Below are positions 35,518 to 46,335 of a stretch of DNA of 64,000 nt, one piece after another. Source of the DNA: Flammulina velutipes (Eukaryota; Basidiomycota; Agaricomycetes; Agaricales; Physalacriaceae). A program made the translations under genes and the position numbers. Each line of letters starts with the position of its first letter. Positions within the stretch are counted from its first letter, which is position 1. Below the pieces are notes generated by a model. It was not told the origin of the DNA and did not search any database. It saw nothing but the letters and a program-made list of their open reading frames with translations. The DNA lies in assembly GCA_011800155.1 (NCBI GenBank), contig CM022370.1, positions 2,666,001 to 2,730,000 of the forward strand, read 5' to 3'.

Positions 35518-37975
35518 TTAATTGCGACCAGCTAGCTCTTGAGCAGCGCGTACAGCAGGATTATCACGAATGTAGATAGTCCAAGTGGATGATGACCACC
35601 GCCCTAGTGCCTGCATCACCGCTTCAGAAACATCAAGTCCAGCATAGAAAGTGGCACCACCAGCTGAGTGAAGTCCATACTCCTTGCCAACCACAGTAAA
35701 GAACCTGGACTCGAACCAAGAACGAGTTGGAATAGAACCATCTTCACAGATAAAGAGCGCAGCTCTCACACCATGGAGACGATCCCTACGCTTCACGAAG
35801 CACCTAAGCAGCTCTGAATGGTTGGCAATATCCTGATCTGTGAAAAGAATGACGGAGCCATGATAGAATGGGTCGCATCAGGAAAGGTCTATATATCTTA
35901 TGTTAGCTATAGATAACTTAAAGTTCATAAGGCCAAAAGTTGGTCAAAGCTACTTAGGACAAGATTCACCGCTTAGCTTAACTTAAGTTAAGTATAGTTA
36001 TGTGCAAATCTACTTGAGTTATCTCAAGTCATTAGTAATGGTGAACCTTGTCTCTGGTTATCTTTGAAATACCTGAAGAACGACTTTGTAGTAACTCATG
36101 ATTGTCTCGATAATGCTTTAAGTAGACTTTAAGAAACTTTCTAAGAGAGTTAAAAGTTTCAAATAGTTTCAAAAGACTGCAAAAAGAATATAATATTCAT
36201 TATACTATCAATCAACAAGTACATAATACTACAATCAATACAATAGTAATAGTTTCAAGAAATATCTAGAAGTATTAAGTTAGTCAAGAATCCAAGAGAA
36301 AAGTACAATACACATACCAGAACATTGAACACAGTCAAAAGAGAGCACCCTGAACAAGAGACAATGATTAGCAAGCATAAGAAAAAGAAGAAGCAAGTCT
36401 ACATACCAAAAGAACATCCAAGACTTGAAGATTTAAAAAGAGAACATGAAGGAAGGAGATCAAGAGAGGAATGATGGGATCAGAGCTCAGCTCTGGTTTA
36501 AATACCAACATGAAGTCACATGACCAGGGCATAGGGTTTGGGTCCGGAGGTCCGGACCTAAATTGCCTGCCTGTTGGACTTGATCAATTCTTGTGTCTTG
36601 ATTTATCACTGTTCACTCAATAACTCTCTGGGACTTGTATGAAAGGTAGCAGACCTATATATGGTTGGAAAGTGTTTAATTAGGGCTACAAGACGAGGCT
36701 ATAACCGTGGGAAAATAAGGGTGCAGCTCCGGCCATAAGCCATTCAATCAATTCCCTGTTTCTTGTGTTCAAGTAATAGCACTATTATACTTGACTGAAA
36801 GGTACAAGTATTATATACTGTCAGAAAGCGTACAATTAGGGCTACAAAACGATTATATAATTGTGGGAATTACAGACACGCACCCCAAGTTATAGCCAAA
36901 ATACTAATTTGACTCGGATTTCTTAGAGATCTTGTTATCATAATCATGTTTCTGAGCTATTTTAATACAAGCTTTGCATACAGTTTATTAAAGGCATGTA
37001 AAGTTAACCCAAGATGACATCAGTCAGCTCCAAGACAGCTCCAGTTAGCATATATATCATCTCTAACTATGGATAACTTAGGTAACCTATAGATACATGT
37101 GATAACATAATTGTCTTGGGATAACTTGATACAACTTTAGACAAGAGATATACGTATTATATCTTGGCTTGCCTGAAGTTATCTCTATAGAACTTGCAGT
37201 TATGTTAGGACAGTTGTTAGAATACAAATATCTACAGGTAACTTTTTCGCTTGAAGATAACTCTACAGATTTAAGTTACATAGTTTGAAAATATTTAACT
37301 TGAGTTAACCAAAGATTATAAGGCCTTTCCAGATGCGCTTTTGTGATAAAGAAGTGTGTAGCCAGCTTCGCCTTTGGAGAAATGGAGAGAAGCTCGTTTG
37401 ATGATCTTTCTCCAATCTCGAAGTGAGTGCTGGTTGGGCTGAGTAAGCTCACCCATCCGATGAAGGGCATAGAAGCCACAAGCGAGCATGGTAATTAAGA
37501 GAAGGTCGTTGTAGAGACCAGAAGTATTGGCAATATCAAGGAATGCTTGAAGATGAGAGGTCCGGAGTGGAGGCTTACGAGGTATGGGGTCAGCTCGAAG
37601 CTTCTTGGAACCACGAATGGTGGCCTGCACCACAGCATCCGCTCCGGCAGCTGTAAAATCCGGAAAGAAGTCCTTGAGAAAGTGACGAGCCCCAGTCAAG
37701 TACTTGGGACCCGAAGCAATGAAACAAGAGGTATATGCGATATAGCGAGATAGAGTCTGGGGAGTGGGATCGAGTGGGAGGTTATGGATTCTGCAAAACC
37801 GGAGATAATCGCGGGCCCCAGTAGCGTAGTTGTTGCGAGTGGAGCGCTCAATGGCGTGGACCTGGAGATAGAGGACGAGTTCGTCTAGTTTCTCCAAGTC
37901 CATGGGTGGGCGAGAAGAGTTGGCAGATTTGCGCACACTCTCCTCGCCCAAGGCCTCTAAAAGCACTCTCTCCAT
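35518..37975 (-). pseudogene. Tyrosine recombinase of the DIRS-like element, split by E1 copy 2
   Basis: The N-terminal part runs 37,975..37,335 (ARDYLRFCRIHNLPL, LTGARHFLKDFFPDF and ALHRMGELTQ, which holds the first catalytic arginine), and the C-terminal part continues at 35,876..35,518 (DPFYHGSVILFTDQDIAN, later MQALGRWSSSTWTIYIRDNP with the catalytic Tyr). Removing E1 and one AT joins the two halves in frame. The usual HSxRxGGAT box reads HSAGGATF here, so the second catalytic arginine seems lost through a small in-frame deletion, which alone would inactivate it. Its start overlaps the end of the RNase H frame. Confidence 0.78.
35879..37332. mobile_element. E1 copy 2 (1,454 bp), inserted in the recombinase gene
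   Basis: Ends CAGGAAAGGTCTATA and, inverted, CTGGAAAGGCCTTATA. Flanks are GCAT and ATGC; a duplicated AT restores GCATGC and the recombinase frame. It matches E1 copy 1 over most of its length, including the region TAAGTTACATAGTTTGAAAA at 37,272 against 31,041. No coding capacity. Confidence 0.78.
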
Positions 37976-39830
37976 CGCGTCGGCAGGAGCTCTCTTGGAG
38001 GCTCAAACGAGCGGACGCGGTCAGAGGGAAACTGCTTGCCATAATCGACAAACAACAGGCGAGACAATAGGTCTGCCCGGACGTTCAGCTTACCAGCAAT
38101 GTGCCGAACTCGGACATCAATGCCAGTGCGCAGAACGATCTCAGCAACAGCAAGAAGAATGGAGTTGTGAGAGGACTCGGAAGCGGCCAAGCTGTTGAAG
38201 ACTGCAACAGAGTCCATGCTGTCCGAGTGGATAAGGATTCGACGAGGGGGAGAGGACATTGAAGCGGCATAGAGAATAGCTAGCAGCTCACGAAAGAATA
38301 TGTCTGTCTTTGGTGCTGTAGCTGCTGGTGGACGAAGCTGATAAGCGAACCCATTGCCTGCATAGACAAAGGATAAGCCCAGGTTGCTCGCATCGGTCCA
38401 ACCAACAAAGTCTGCATCAGAGTCTGCCCAAGACTGCGCATCTGCGAAACGAATGCCAATGCACTGCTCTGCAACAGTGATAAACCAAGTCAAGTCCTGC
38501 TTCACCTCCGCGTTGATAGGGATACCGCGAAAGCTAATAGCTTTGCCCCGCATTTTGCGATACATCTCAGTCAACGCTGGACGAGCCCAAGGCAGGACAT
38601 TGAGTGCCCAGTTCAAATATCCGGCCAAGCGCTGCCAATCACGAAGAGGAGGCTTGCGAGAGGGATGAGCCAGGAAGCCAGAGATGTCTGCAACCATGAG
38701 AGTGATAGAGTCCGGGAACAGAGACATAGAGCCTCAAGTAATGTCAACCTCGAAACCAATGATTTTGAGAGAGGTGCCATGCTCCTGCTTCTTGTCGTCG
38801 TAAGGACACGCAATGTAGTCCCAGAAGACGAGGAGTTGGACTTGACGATGCGGCTGCTGCTTGCCATGGAAAAGGACAAGGTTGCGGTTAAAGTCCCAGC
38901 CAAAGAAGTCGTCCATGTAATCATGGAGGTCCGGAATGCCTAACTGCCAGGCAGCCCAGTTAAGAAGGCCAGAAAGCGAACACCAACAATGAGGTGATGT
39001 CCGCGTGCCCAGGATAAGGCGACGAACAAGGTGGAAGCAGCCATCCACAGTGACAACTTGGTGCAGCTGCCAAATCGGATGCGCTGGGAGATTAAGAAAA
39101 GCCTTGGAGACATCGCTCTTGAAGAGAACAAGGTCTTCGTGAGGGTGAGAGCGGCGCACATCATCCAGGACTTGTGCAAATGAATGCATGTCGTCGTACC
39201 GGACTTTGGCGTCTTCACGAGAGATGCCATCATTGAGACCATTGCCTGAGTGGTCCATCACGATGCGAGCCTTCTCCTTGTCACCGTCGCGCTGCCAGAC
39301 AACGAACATCGGTGAGACACGCATGCCAGGAAGGAACTGAAAGTTGGCCGGAAGTGCTGAGCTCCAACGACCTGCAATCACCTCCTGATCACGGTATTTG
39401 CGGATCTCAGCCAAGTCCACCGGGTCATCTGAGTAGTTCTCATAGCGCTCCTTCAGATGCTGCTCCCACTCGCCATCATGGAACGGCCAGAAGCCCACAC
39501 GAAGCGAACGAATGACAGAGGCAACAAAAGGCTGGTTGGGATGAGTGGAGAGGATGCGTTCAAGACGGTCAACGTCAAAGGGAATAGAAACTTTGATATA
39601 GGCGGATAGCGCAGTCAGTGAGACTTGGATCTGCGGGTCATTGAGGATACGATCAGGAGGAGAAGGGAGCGAAGCAGCAGTATAAGTGGAAGAAATGGAG
39701 GGAGGCTCTGTTGATTGAGCAGATAATGATACACGCGGAGTAAAGACATAGCCTCGCTTGAAACGAGGCCCAGGATCTCCACCAGAGTCCGACGCTTTGC
39801 GCTTTCCAAGTGATCTCGTCCTAAGCTGAG
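37957..39830 (-). pseudogene. Reverse transcriptase-RNase H of the DIRS-like element
   Basis: One frame, broken by a single TGA at 38,736-38,734 between EVDIT and GSMSLFPDS. RT motifs are ARIVMDHSGNGLNDGISRED, LFKSDVSKAFLNLPAHP and HDYMDDFFGWD (catalytic YMDD). RNase H motifs follow in 38,400-38,050: GWTDASNLGLSFVYAG, LIHSDSMDSVAVFN and HIAGKLNVRADLLSRLL. The RT type lacks the gypsy architecture and fits DIRS-like elements. The open frame extends further upstream, but that part overlaps gag in another frame and looks non-coding. Confidence 0.82.
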
Positions 39831-41110
39831 CTGCTAGCACCCGTTCCGCCACCAGAGATGCCTCGCTTGGCTGAGAGAGCGATTCTGCACTGGTCCCTGG
39901 TGTTGGCAGCGTGTTTACCACTACACTCGGAGCACTGGCCATGCATGCACTTCTCAATGCAAGGCTCCGAGCAACACCCAAGGTTCCAGTTGAGACACAC
40001 CACTGCACGACACTTGCCAGGCGCCTGCTAGATGCGGTCCTTAAGCGAGCGCTTCTGCGAAGAAGGGCCTGCACGAAGGAGTTGAGACAGGAGGGGAAGA
40101 GAGATGACATTGCGGTCATCCATGCGGAAAGGCGCCTTGGAATGGCGCTCACGAACATCCTTGTCCACACGAATAGGGAAGAGGGGGTCCGCAGATCCGG
40201 CTCGAAAGAGCTCGATGATAAGCTTGCGATAGGCAACAAGCTCCGGAATGCGGTGTGGATAGACAAGTCCAACACCAGAGGACCAAGCCTCAAAAACACG
40301 AGTCCAGTCCGCTTAGTTAGAGAGCGGACGACGTGCAGCAAAGCCTTCCTTCTTGACCAGCAAGTAACCACCAGCAAACTCCTTGCCATCATCATAGACA
40401 TCAGTCGAGCCCACAATGGATGCATAGAGCTTCTCGAAATCGACAAAGTGGTCCTGGACAATGAGGCGCCACAGGGACCTGGCGAAAGGATCAAGGATAT
40501 GCTGGGACTGGAGGAGGTCAACGATACCATCGATGTCCTTCTCAGCTCCGAACGCGGACCGCAACTTGAAGGTTTGTTGCAAGATGGGGTCCTGCAACTC
40601 CGGAGTAATGAGTTTGGCAAGGTGAGGGGCAGCTGCAAGGACGGAACTCGAGATTCTGGAAGTGGAGGTAGAAGCGGATGCAAGGAGACGGTCCAGGAAG
40701 GCAGTAGAGACCGGTTCAGTGTCCTGCAAAGTGTTGACCTTGGCTTCAAACGCGGCCCACTGAATTTCACGAAGGGCTCGTCGCACCTCCTCAGTTTGAA
40801 TGGGCCCTGCGTCGTCTGCAACAGGCTCAGGAGCGATGGGAGCGTGACACTGCTGGTAGATAGGCCGGATTTGGTCCTGATAGTTGAGGATTTCTGCATT
40901 GCTGGCTCCTGTAGCGCGACAAGCGGTATAGAAATCACGCAACGAGGGGAATTCACCATCTTCGAAGCGGCTAACAAGGTCCTGCAAGCGCAGTGCACGC
41001 TGCCAGACCTCCTCAGTGGTCTCGTCAGGCTCAGAGGAGAGGACAGGTTGACAAGGGGCTGAAGTCTTGGCTGGACGAGGTGGTGGAAGCTCAATCTGAA
41101 TCAGAGACAT
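39821..41110 (-). pseudogene. Gag-like frame of the DIRS-like element
   Basis: Starts near MSLIQIELPPPRPAKTSAP (41,110). It contains a long helical part (ALRLQDLVSRFEDGEFPSLR; RSLWRLIVQDHFVDFEKLYA) and ends with a cysteine-rich zinc-knuckle-like segment CLNWNLGCCSEPCIEKCMHG then QCSECSGKH near 39,990-39,900. Two in-frame stops occur, a TAA near 40,315 and a TAG near 40,030, while both sides remain open, so these look like recent nonsense changes. A 383-codon plus-strand frame across this region is an antisense shadow. Confidence 0.68.
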
Positions 41111-41275
41111 GAGACATAGAGAGATTTGAGAGTGGCTATAGCACCCAATACAGGTAAGTAAATGATGCTCAAGAGCGAAGCTCTGTTGCATACCTATAGC
41201 ACCCAATACAGACACAAGAAAAGCGAAGCTTTTCAAAGGCAAGAGAAGCGGACTGTGTGGACACAGTAATAAGCA

Positions 41276-41485
41276 TCAGTCCGTGAGAGCAGACTTTGCA
41301 TTGTAGCGAATGCAGGAGTGGTCGCAGCCCCTAGGAAAAAGCGATGTCGAGTAGCGCGTTAAATGAGCGTTCGAATAGTGCATAGCACGATAGGGTCGCC
41401 AGCGAGCAAGATAGTGAAAATAGCGGAAACAACCAAAGTGCTCAACTTTTTGAGAGCAGACTTTGCTTGTTTGCAAGATAGCGAG
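41276..41485. repeat. Repeat R1, copy 1 (next to the DIRS-like 5' end)
   Basis: Begins GAGAGCAGACTTTGCATTGT and is repeated directly at about 46,150-46,335, continuing at 50,119-50,155 after hAT copy A. Shared blocks include GTAGCGAATGCAGGAGTGG and GTCGAGTAGCGCGTT. It is probably terminal sequence of the DIRS-like family. Confidence 0.65.
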
Positions 41486-41628
41486 TGAAGCTATGGCCTC
41501 GGACCAAGTGGTATAAGGTAGGAGGCATAGTGAAGGAGGCAGGAGTGTGGTTACGGAACCGTGAGTCGAGGCAGAGGCCTCTGAAAAGCCTCCTTACCCT
41601 CGGAACCCGCCTTTACTTCGAACATAGA
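41475..41628. repeat. Repeat R2, copy 1 (inverted partner at 43,525-43,678)
   Basis: Contains CGGACCAAGTGGTATAAGGT and GGCAGAGGCCTCTGAAAAGC. The reverse complement of 43,525-43,678 matches with scattered differences. The two face each other across about 1.9 kb. Confidence 0.65.
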
Positions 41629-41639
41629 CCATGTAGTGG

Positions 41640-42340
41640 GAACATATCCCAACCTCCTAATGAGCTTGATTCAGTGACAGGCACAGCACTATTGAACCTT
41701 AGATGATGATAATAACTTCTAGCTATGAATAATAACATGGTATTACAAGAAAGGCCCATCTTCCATCTGAATGTTTTTAGAATGCGAGACATTGATAATG
41801 TGATGTGATGCATATGTCCTTGCTATCAGTGAAATTGATCTTATTGGTTTGATGTGTTGCCTACGACCCATCATCCTCACTCAAGGCATTCAACTATTTT
41901 GGTTGCCTTGTATGGGGCACTCATTACAATGTGCCCTTTCTCCACAGCCACTGAAGCTGTCGTAATGCTCCCACTTCCTCTGCATATTGGATGTTGAGAG
42001 TGAATGCTGGCATAGAGCTGCCATACACACTGTCCCTATGGGGAAAATTAAATTAAACAGTCCCCCTGCCTCCCCCTGTGTACTCTCTATATAACCGCCT
42101 CGCTAATGCTCGGCTGACTTCGAAAACAAACCCCCTCCATTCCTGATTGATCGCTGCGCTCAATGTATCACTTCCCCCTCAAACCATCTTTGCTATCGCT
42201 CAATTCACCTCTGATTACCTTACCAACAGTCGCTATCACTCCTATTCCATGTGTGTTACTGTCTGACTATCGCTTCACTATCGCACATCTTATTACCTTG
42301 TTGTTATCGGAACATTAATCATTATCAATCTTATACTTGT
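41640..42340. other. Unassigned repeat-region sequence
   Basis: No credible gene. A TATATAA-like box near 42,090 follows a C-rich stretch, so this could be the promoter part of an unrecognised element. Confidence 0.3.
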
Positions 42341-42354
42341 ACCTTGAACTGTTA

Positions 42355-42560
42355 TCGCTATCGCTCAATATATTGTACCAACTTGGGTTTGACTTACACT
42401 TCATTCGCTATCGCTCAATATATTGCACCAACTTTGGTTTGACTCTGTTCGCTATCGCTCAATATATCATATCAACTTTGGTTACTTTGACACACTGTTC
42501 GCTATCACTCATATTCATTACTATCGGATACTATTGCCTTGGTCTGTATCGCTATCGCTT
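42355..42560. repeat. Degenerate tandem repeat, unit ~45-50 bp
   Basis: About four units each begin CGCTATCGCTCAATATAT or a variant, followed by a CAACTTTGGTTTGA-like part. Scattered CGCTATC(A/G)CT motifs continue on both sides (42,190-42,640). Confidence 0.7.
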
Positions 42561-43524
42561 ATTCAACTTGTGTTTGGTAATCAATATATTGTTTGTGCTA
42601 TATCATTGGTTCATCTACGCTATCACTCTATTACCAACTAAACTTTATACAATAAATGTCTATGACTATCGTCTTGAACACATGAACAAGACAAAAACTC
42701 GAATCGGAAAATACCGTACTCAGTCAGACTTTCCAGATGCAGGAGCGCTGCCTGGCTCTCTGGATAAAGACAAGGAGATTATTCATCCCACAGTTGCCGG
42801 TCTATGCAGCGTGTATATAATTTACAGAATCACTGCCTCATGAATAATGCATGGTATCTTACTGTTTTGGAAGTGTCATGCCACAGAAAGCGATTTAAGC
42901 GATTGAACTATTCTCTCATCAAGATTATCAGGATTGTCTGTTGTCCCCTCCATTCCTCACTCCATGAGCTGTTTAGAATCCTGTACGACAGAATCTGGAA
43001 GGTGTATGTAACGTAACACATCAGATGCGCTCATCATCAATTCTGTCACTCATACGATGTGTGTCTTCATCGCTTCTCTTTCATATTCTGATTAAGACTA
43101 TTTCTATTTTCTATCATTACGGACCCCCTAAAACTCTACAACCATGTACTATAAAAGACTTGGACTTGTAACTAGTTACTGGACCTTCCAAAGAAAGACA
43201 TTTACAAATGGTCACCTGAATCGAACCGACAACCTTGTGTAGTTACTGCTTCAACCTGCGCTAACACTACATACTGTTGACCTTCATATTCCAAAGGCAA
43301 GACAGACAGTTAGATGTATTAGAAACAAGTCTATGAAATTCTATTCTGTCAAAAAGCACAAGTGACATTATGTGTATGAATAGCATTCTTGAATCTACTT
43401 GCTGCTTGAGTATTTTTCTGAGGTATACCCTGATGAGTTCCAGGAGTAGTTTGAGTACTCTCAGGCTGCAATGGTGGAATAACCATAGCAGCTGGGTTAC
43501 CTACCTTGGCACCACCACCAACTT
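42561..43524. other. AT-rich sequence, no gene supported
   Basis: The plus-strand frame at 42,337-42,843 is low-complexity Leu/Tyr/Ile and overlaps the tandem repeat, so I do not take it as a gene. Nothing else is recognised. Confidence 0.35.
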
Positions 43525-43678
43525 GGTCGAAGTAAAGACAGGTTCGAAGGTCAAGAAGGCTTTTCAGAGGCCTCTGCCGCGACTCACAGTTCCGTAACTG
43601 CACTCCTACCTCCTTCACTATGTCCCCCCACCTTATACCACTTGGTCCGCAGCCATAGCTTCACTCACTATCTTGCAC
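43525..43678. repeat. Repeat R2, copy 2 (inverted)
   Basis: Reverse complement of 41,475-41,628; see that entry. Confidence 0.65.
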
Positions 43679-43689
43679 ATATCTGTATG

Positions 43690-43775
43690 TTGGCGTGCCT
43701 AGAGTAACTGCGCAGCATGCAATCCCGAGTCGGGATTGTGCCTTTGCGCCACTTTTGCTCCTAGGCCCTATGATT
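43690..43775. repeat. Repeat R3, copy 1, with perfect palindrome
   Basis: Contains CAATCCCGAGTCGGGATTG (43,721-43,739), palindromic except for its central base, and is the inverted partner of about 45,985-46,070 (CAATCCCGACTCGGGATTG). Confidence 0.6.
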
Positions 43776-44096
43776 CCCCGTATGGATCCTCATTCAGTCA
43801 ACTGACCAATACCACTTTTGTCCAATCGCGACTTTCTTTTTTTGGCCCCGTACTCGTTCGCCACCCCGACCCAAGCTCTTTTTGGTCACTACCCGTTTGG
43901 TCTTTTCGCGACTTGCTTATTTTGGCAGCGTCCAACTTGGTGCGTCGGTTTCGCCTCTCGTTTCGCGCAATGACTTACCATTTTCAGCCTGTTCTCGCCT
44001 TATTTTGTGAACGCTTTTGACAAACCACTTCAACCTGCATTCAAACCACCAAAGTGAGTCCTTTTTCTACACTACTGAGTATCTAACTGTGTTAGA

Positions 44097-44579
44097 ATGG
44101 CCGTCTATACGTTCTGGCTATATATCGTCGACTTGTATGCCCGTAACGCCCCGACGGACACCACACAACGTCTCAACTGGCATTTGGGCCACCTCGATTG
44201 GGTTTCCGACTGCATCGCGCACCAGGCGCCTCGCTTATTCGCCGAATTGGGGTTCATTCCCGCTATTTGGTTCATCGTGTAAGTCATTTTATTGATGCTA
44301 CTGATTATACTTAGTATTTGAAGCCGGCTTCCCGAAGGCGACCACAACCATCGGACCCTGCGCGCCTTCGACGACCAATACCGGCACTGCCACCACAGCG
44401 AGTCAGGCCATCATTACGATTGTGCTTTCAACTACTTGGCCTACCCAAGTAACCAACCTTGGCCGACGGTGGATAACTTTCGGGTGACGTATGGGGGAAT
44501 GGGTGCAATTCGAGATGCAGAGGTAGAAAAGAGATATATATGCTACTTGGTGAAACTAAGGAAAGGATGTCGTTTATGA
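44097..44579 (+). CDS. Possible small orphan gene, 145 residues, His-rich second half
   Basis: I do not recognise this protein. Exon 1 (44097..44278) starts MAVYTFWLYIVDLYARNAPT and ends ELGFIPAIWFIV; exon 2 (44324..44579) follows a 45-bp intron with a GTAAGT donor and reads LPEGDHNHRTLRAFDDQYRH on to KLRKGCRL-stop. The second exon is rich in His and Cys. Just upstream, 44,053-44,095 looks like a 5'-UTR intron (GTGAGT donor, TCTAAC branch point, TTAG acceptor), ending one base before the ATG, which supports a real transcript. A closer acceptor (CTTAG at 44,314) would cause an early stop after about 62 residues. It lies among transposon debris, so it may be captured or element-derived. Confidence 0.35.
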
Positions 44580-44779
44580 AGACATTGTATACCCTTCTAT
44601 AGCGTCTAGCTAAGTGAGAGCACATATTATTAGTAGTACGATAGTCATATTATTAGAGTATACTGTAGTACGATAGTAATAAAATCTACTTGTCTATCTA
44701 CATCCCGTCCGACTTGTTCAATTTCGACGAACAAGTAGAATTTATACCAAGTCCGTATAAGTGTGTTACATTACTAATA

Positions 44780-44860
44780 CATGTGCGCAGTTAGTGCAAT
44801 GGTAAACTTGCACGTCAAGACTGAGAGGTCTTGAGTTCAAGGCCTTATTCTCTTATGTTA
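44780..44860 (+). other. tRNA-like segment (possible SINE head)
   Basis: An A-box-like GCGCAGTTAGTGCAATGG and a B-box-like GAGTTCAAGGC are about 50 bp apart, as in RNA polymerase III promoters. GAGGTCTTGAGTTCAA is shared with a segment inside MITE 3 (53,815-53,885, minus). A complete acceptor stem is not evident, so it is not called a tRNA gene. Confidence 0.3.
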
Positions 44861-45149
44861 ACTCAAGTTACACTCATACAAACTCTATAACTTGAAGTGG
44901 CTAAGTTATCTTGCGACAGATATGTTGCTCTAAGATACTCATATTCTAGAACATATCTTGAGATGCTTTTCAGTCAGAAAAAGATGACTGAAGTTGGATA
45001 AAGTTGCTACAAGTTAAGTACTGTATACTTATCTGAAGTTATACATAGTCAACTAAAGATAATTACACAGAACCTCGTAACTGTAAGTAACTCAAGTTGT
45101 CCAAAGTTGGAGCTGATATTGCAGTCAACTTTGAGTGTCTAAAGCTCAA

Positions 45150-45420
45150 CCTCTATTGATTCATCTTTTTCATATACAGGTCTATGTTTTCTGGTCATTC
45201 TCTTTATAATACTAGTATATCAGACTTTATCAATTATATATATATATGTCAGAAACCTTTGTGTTATAGCTCTTTTTCTCTTTACATATTGAAAGTATCA
45301 AAAGTATTGATTTATAACCAGTTAAGACCAGTCATTGACAGTCATATTGAATTTTTCCAAATAATTTAATCATTAAACTTAACCAGTCATTCATAGTGAC
45401 CAGTCGCTCAAAGAGGATCT
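45150..45420. repeat. Truncated copy of MITE 2 inner sequence
   Basis: About 260 bp align to 52,912-53,172 inside MITE 2, including GAAACCTTTGTGTTATAGCT and AACCAGTCATTCA. No TAGGGTTTAAAGG ends are found here, so it is a fragment or a member with decayed ends. Confidence 0.65.
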
Positions 45421-45639
45421 AATATTTATTACATCAGCCAAGGATGCTTATTCCTAAGTTGTCTAAGAACTATCTACCAACTTGCTCTGGATATTCTATA
45501 AGTAAGAGAAAGAAGTAAAACCATGTATTTTGCCTATAGTCGTGAGCGCATGGGTCTGAAGAATGATTATCTATACAAACAGTTGAGATAACTAACAGAT
45601 AAATAGAAAGGTCATTGTATAAATAAGAAGAGGAAAGAG

Positions 45640-46130
45640 GAGAGCAAAAAACAGAGTGGCTATAGCACTCAATACAGACACAAGAAAAGCAAAGCTTTTC
45701 AAAGGCAAGAGAAGCGCACAGTCAACAGTGAATAGAACACTAGAGCGAAGCTCTGTGGACAAAAAAGGCAAGTTCACTGCAAACTGAGGCTGTCAGATCG
45801 AGCTAGGATCCAACAAGCAGACTGTGCACTCACCTCAATGCACAAGTGCGGAGCACAAAGGGCAGAAAGGGTGAGCACACAGCAGATCATTGACTATATG
45901 CCCTGGAGCGTCCCCTGGCTGCCACTGCGGACGCAACTGCGCCATGTGCAAGCCAAGGGCCAAGTGCATCTATCAAGATCTAGAATGGGGCCTAGGAGCA
46001 AAAGTGGAGCAAAGGCACAATCCCGACTCGGGATTGCGTGCTGCGCAGTCGCTCTAGGTATGCCAAGATGCGGATACATATCCGGCTTATGAATGTGCAA
46101 TGACCAAACGGATAGCTGTAGATCCGGGGC
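45640..46130 (-). repeat. Second DIRS-like 5' end fragment plus repeat R3 copy 2
   Basis: 45,650-45,750 resembles 41,150-41,270 (CAATACAGACACAAGAAAAGC; GAGCGAAGCTCTG). 45,985-46,070 is the inverted partner of 43,690-43,775 and holds the near-palindrome CAATCCCGACTCGGGATTG. No intact gene. Confidence 0.5.
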
Positions 46131-46149
46131 CAGGAACAGGCCGAGAAAC

Positions 46150-46335
46150 CCGAGTGCTCAACTCCATGAGAGCAGACTTTGCGTTGTAGCGAATGCAGGA
46201 GTGGTTGCAGCGACTTGGGAAAAGTAGTGTCGAGTAGCGCGTTGAATGACCGTTCGACTGGTATATAGCACGATAAGGTTGGCAGCGAGCAAGGTAGTGA
46301 AAATAGCGAAAACACGCAAAGCACTCAACTTTTTA
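46150..46335. repeat. Repeat R1, copy 2 (target of hAT copy A)
   Basis: Direct repeat of 41,276-41,485. Its last bases ACTTTTTA are duplicated around hAT copy A, and the repeat resumes at 50,119-50,155 with GAGCAGACTTTGGTTGTTTG. Confidence 0.65.

Larger units (their letters stand above)
35340..41280 (-). mobile_element. Degenerate DIRS-like (tyrosine recombinase) retrotransposon
   Basis: Read on the minus strand, it has a gag-like frame, a reverse transcriptase joined to RNase H, and an overlapping tyrosine recombinase, the order of DIRS/Ngaro-type elements, with no integrase or protease. Ends are not exactly defined: its 5' region (41,150-41,270, with AGCGAAGCTTTTCAAAGGC) recurs near 45,650-45,750. 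The element is dead: two stops in gag, one between RT and RNase H, and an E1 insertion in the recombinase. Confidence 0.78.

Noticed and set aside
39911..41062. 383-codon plus-strand frame
   Set aside because: Antisense to the gag-like frame of the DIRS-like element; composition is a shadow of it and no motif is seen.
39831..41094. Upstream part of the 786-codon minus-strand frame before the RT
   Set aside because: It overlaps the gag-like reading frame, is Ser/Leu/Arg-rich without motifs, and looks like an out-of-frame shadow; only the RT part was kept.
42190..42640. Possible CRISPR-like array
   Set aside because: The units are degenerate tandem repeats without constant repeats and unique spacers, and the sequence is eukaryotic.
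42337..42843. 168-codon plus-strand frame rich in Leu, Tyr and Ile
   Set aside because: It is produced by the CGCTATCGCTCAATATAT tandem repeat and AT-rich sequence.
44780..44860. True tRNA gene
   Set aside because: A- and B-box-like motifs exist, but no seven-pair acceptor stem could be drawn; kept only as a tRNA-like segment.
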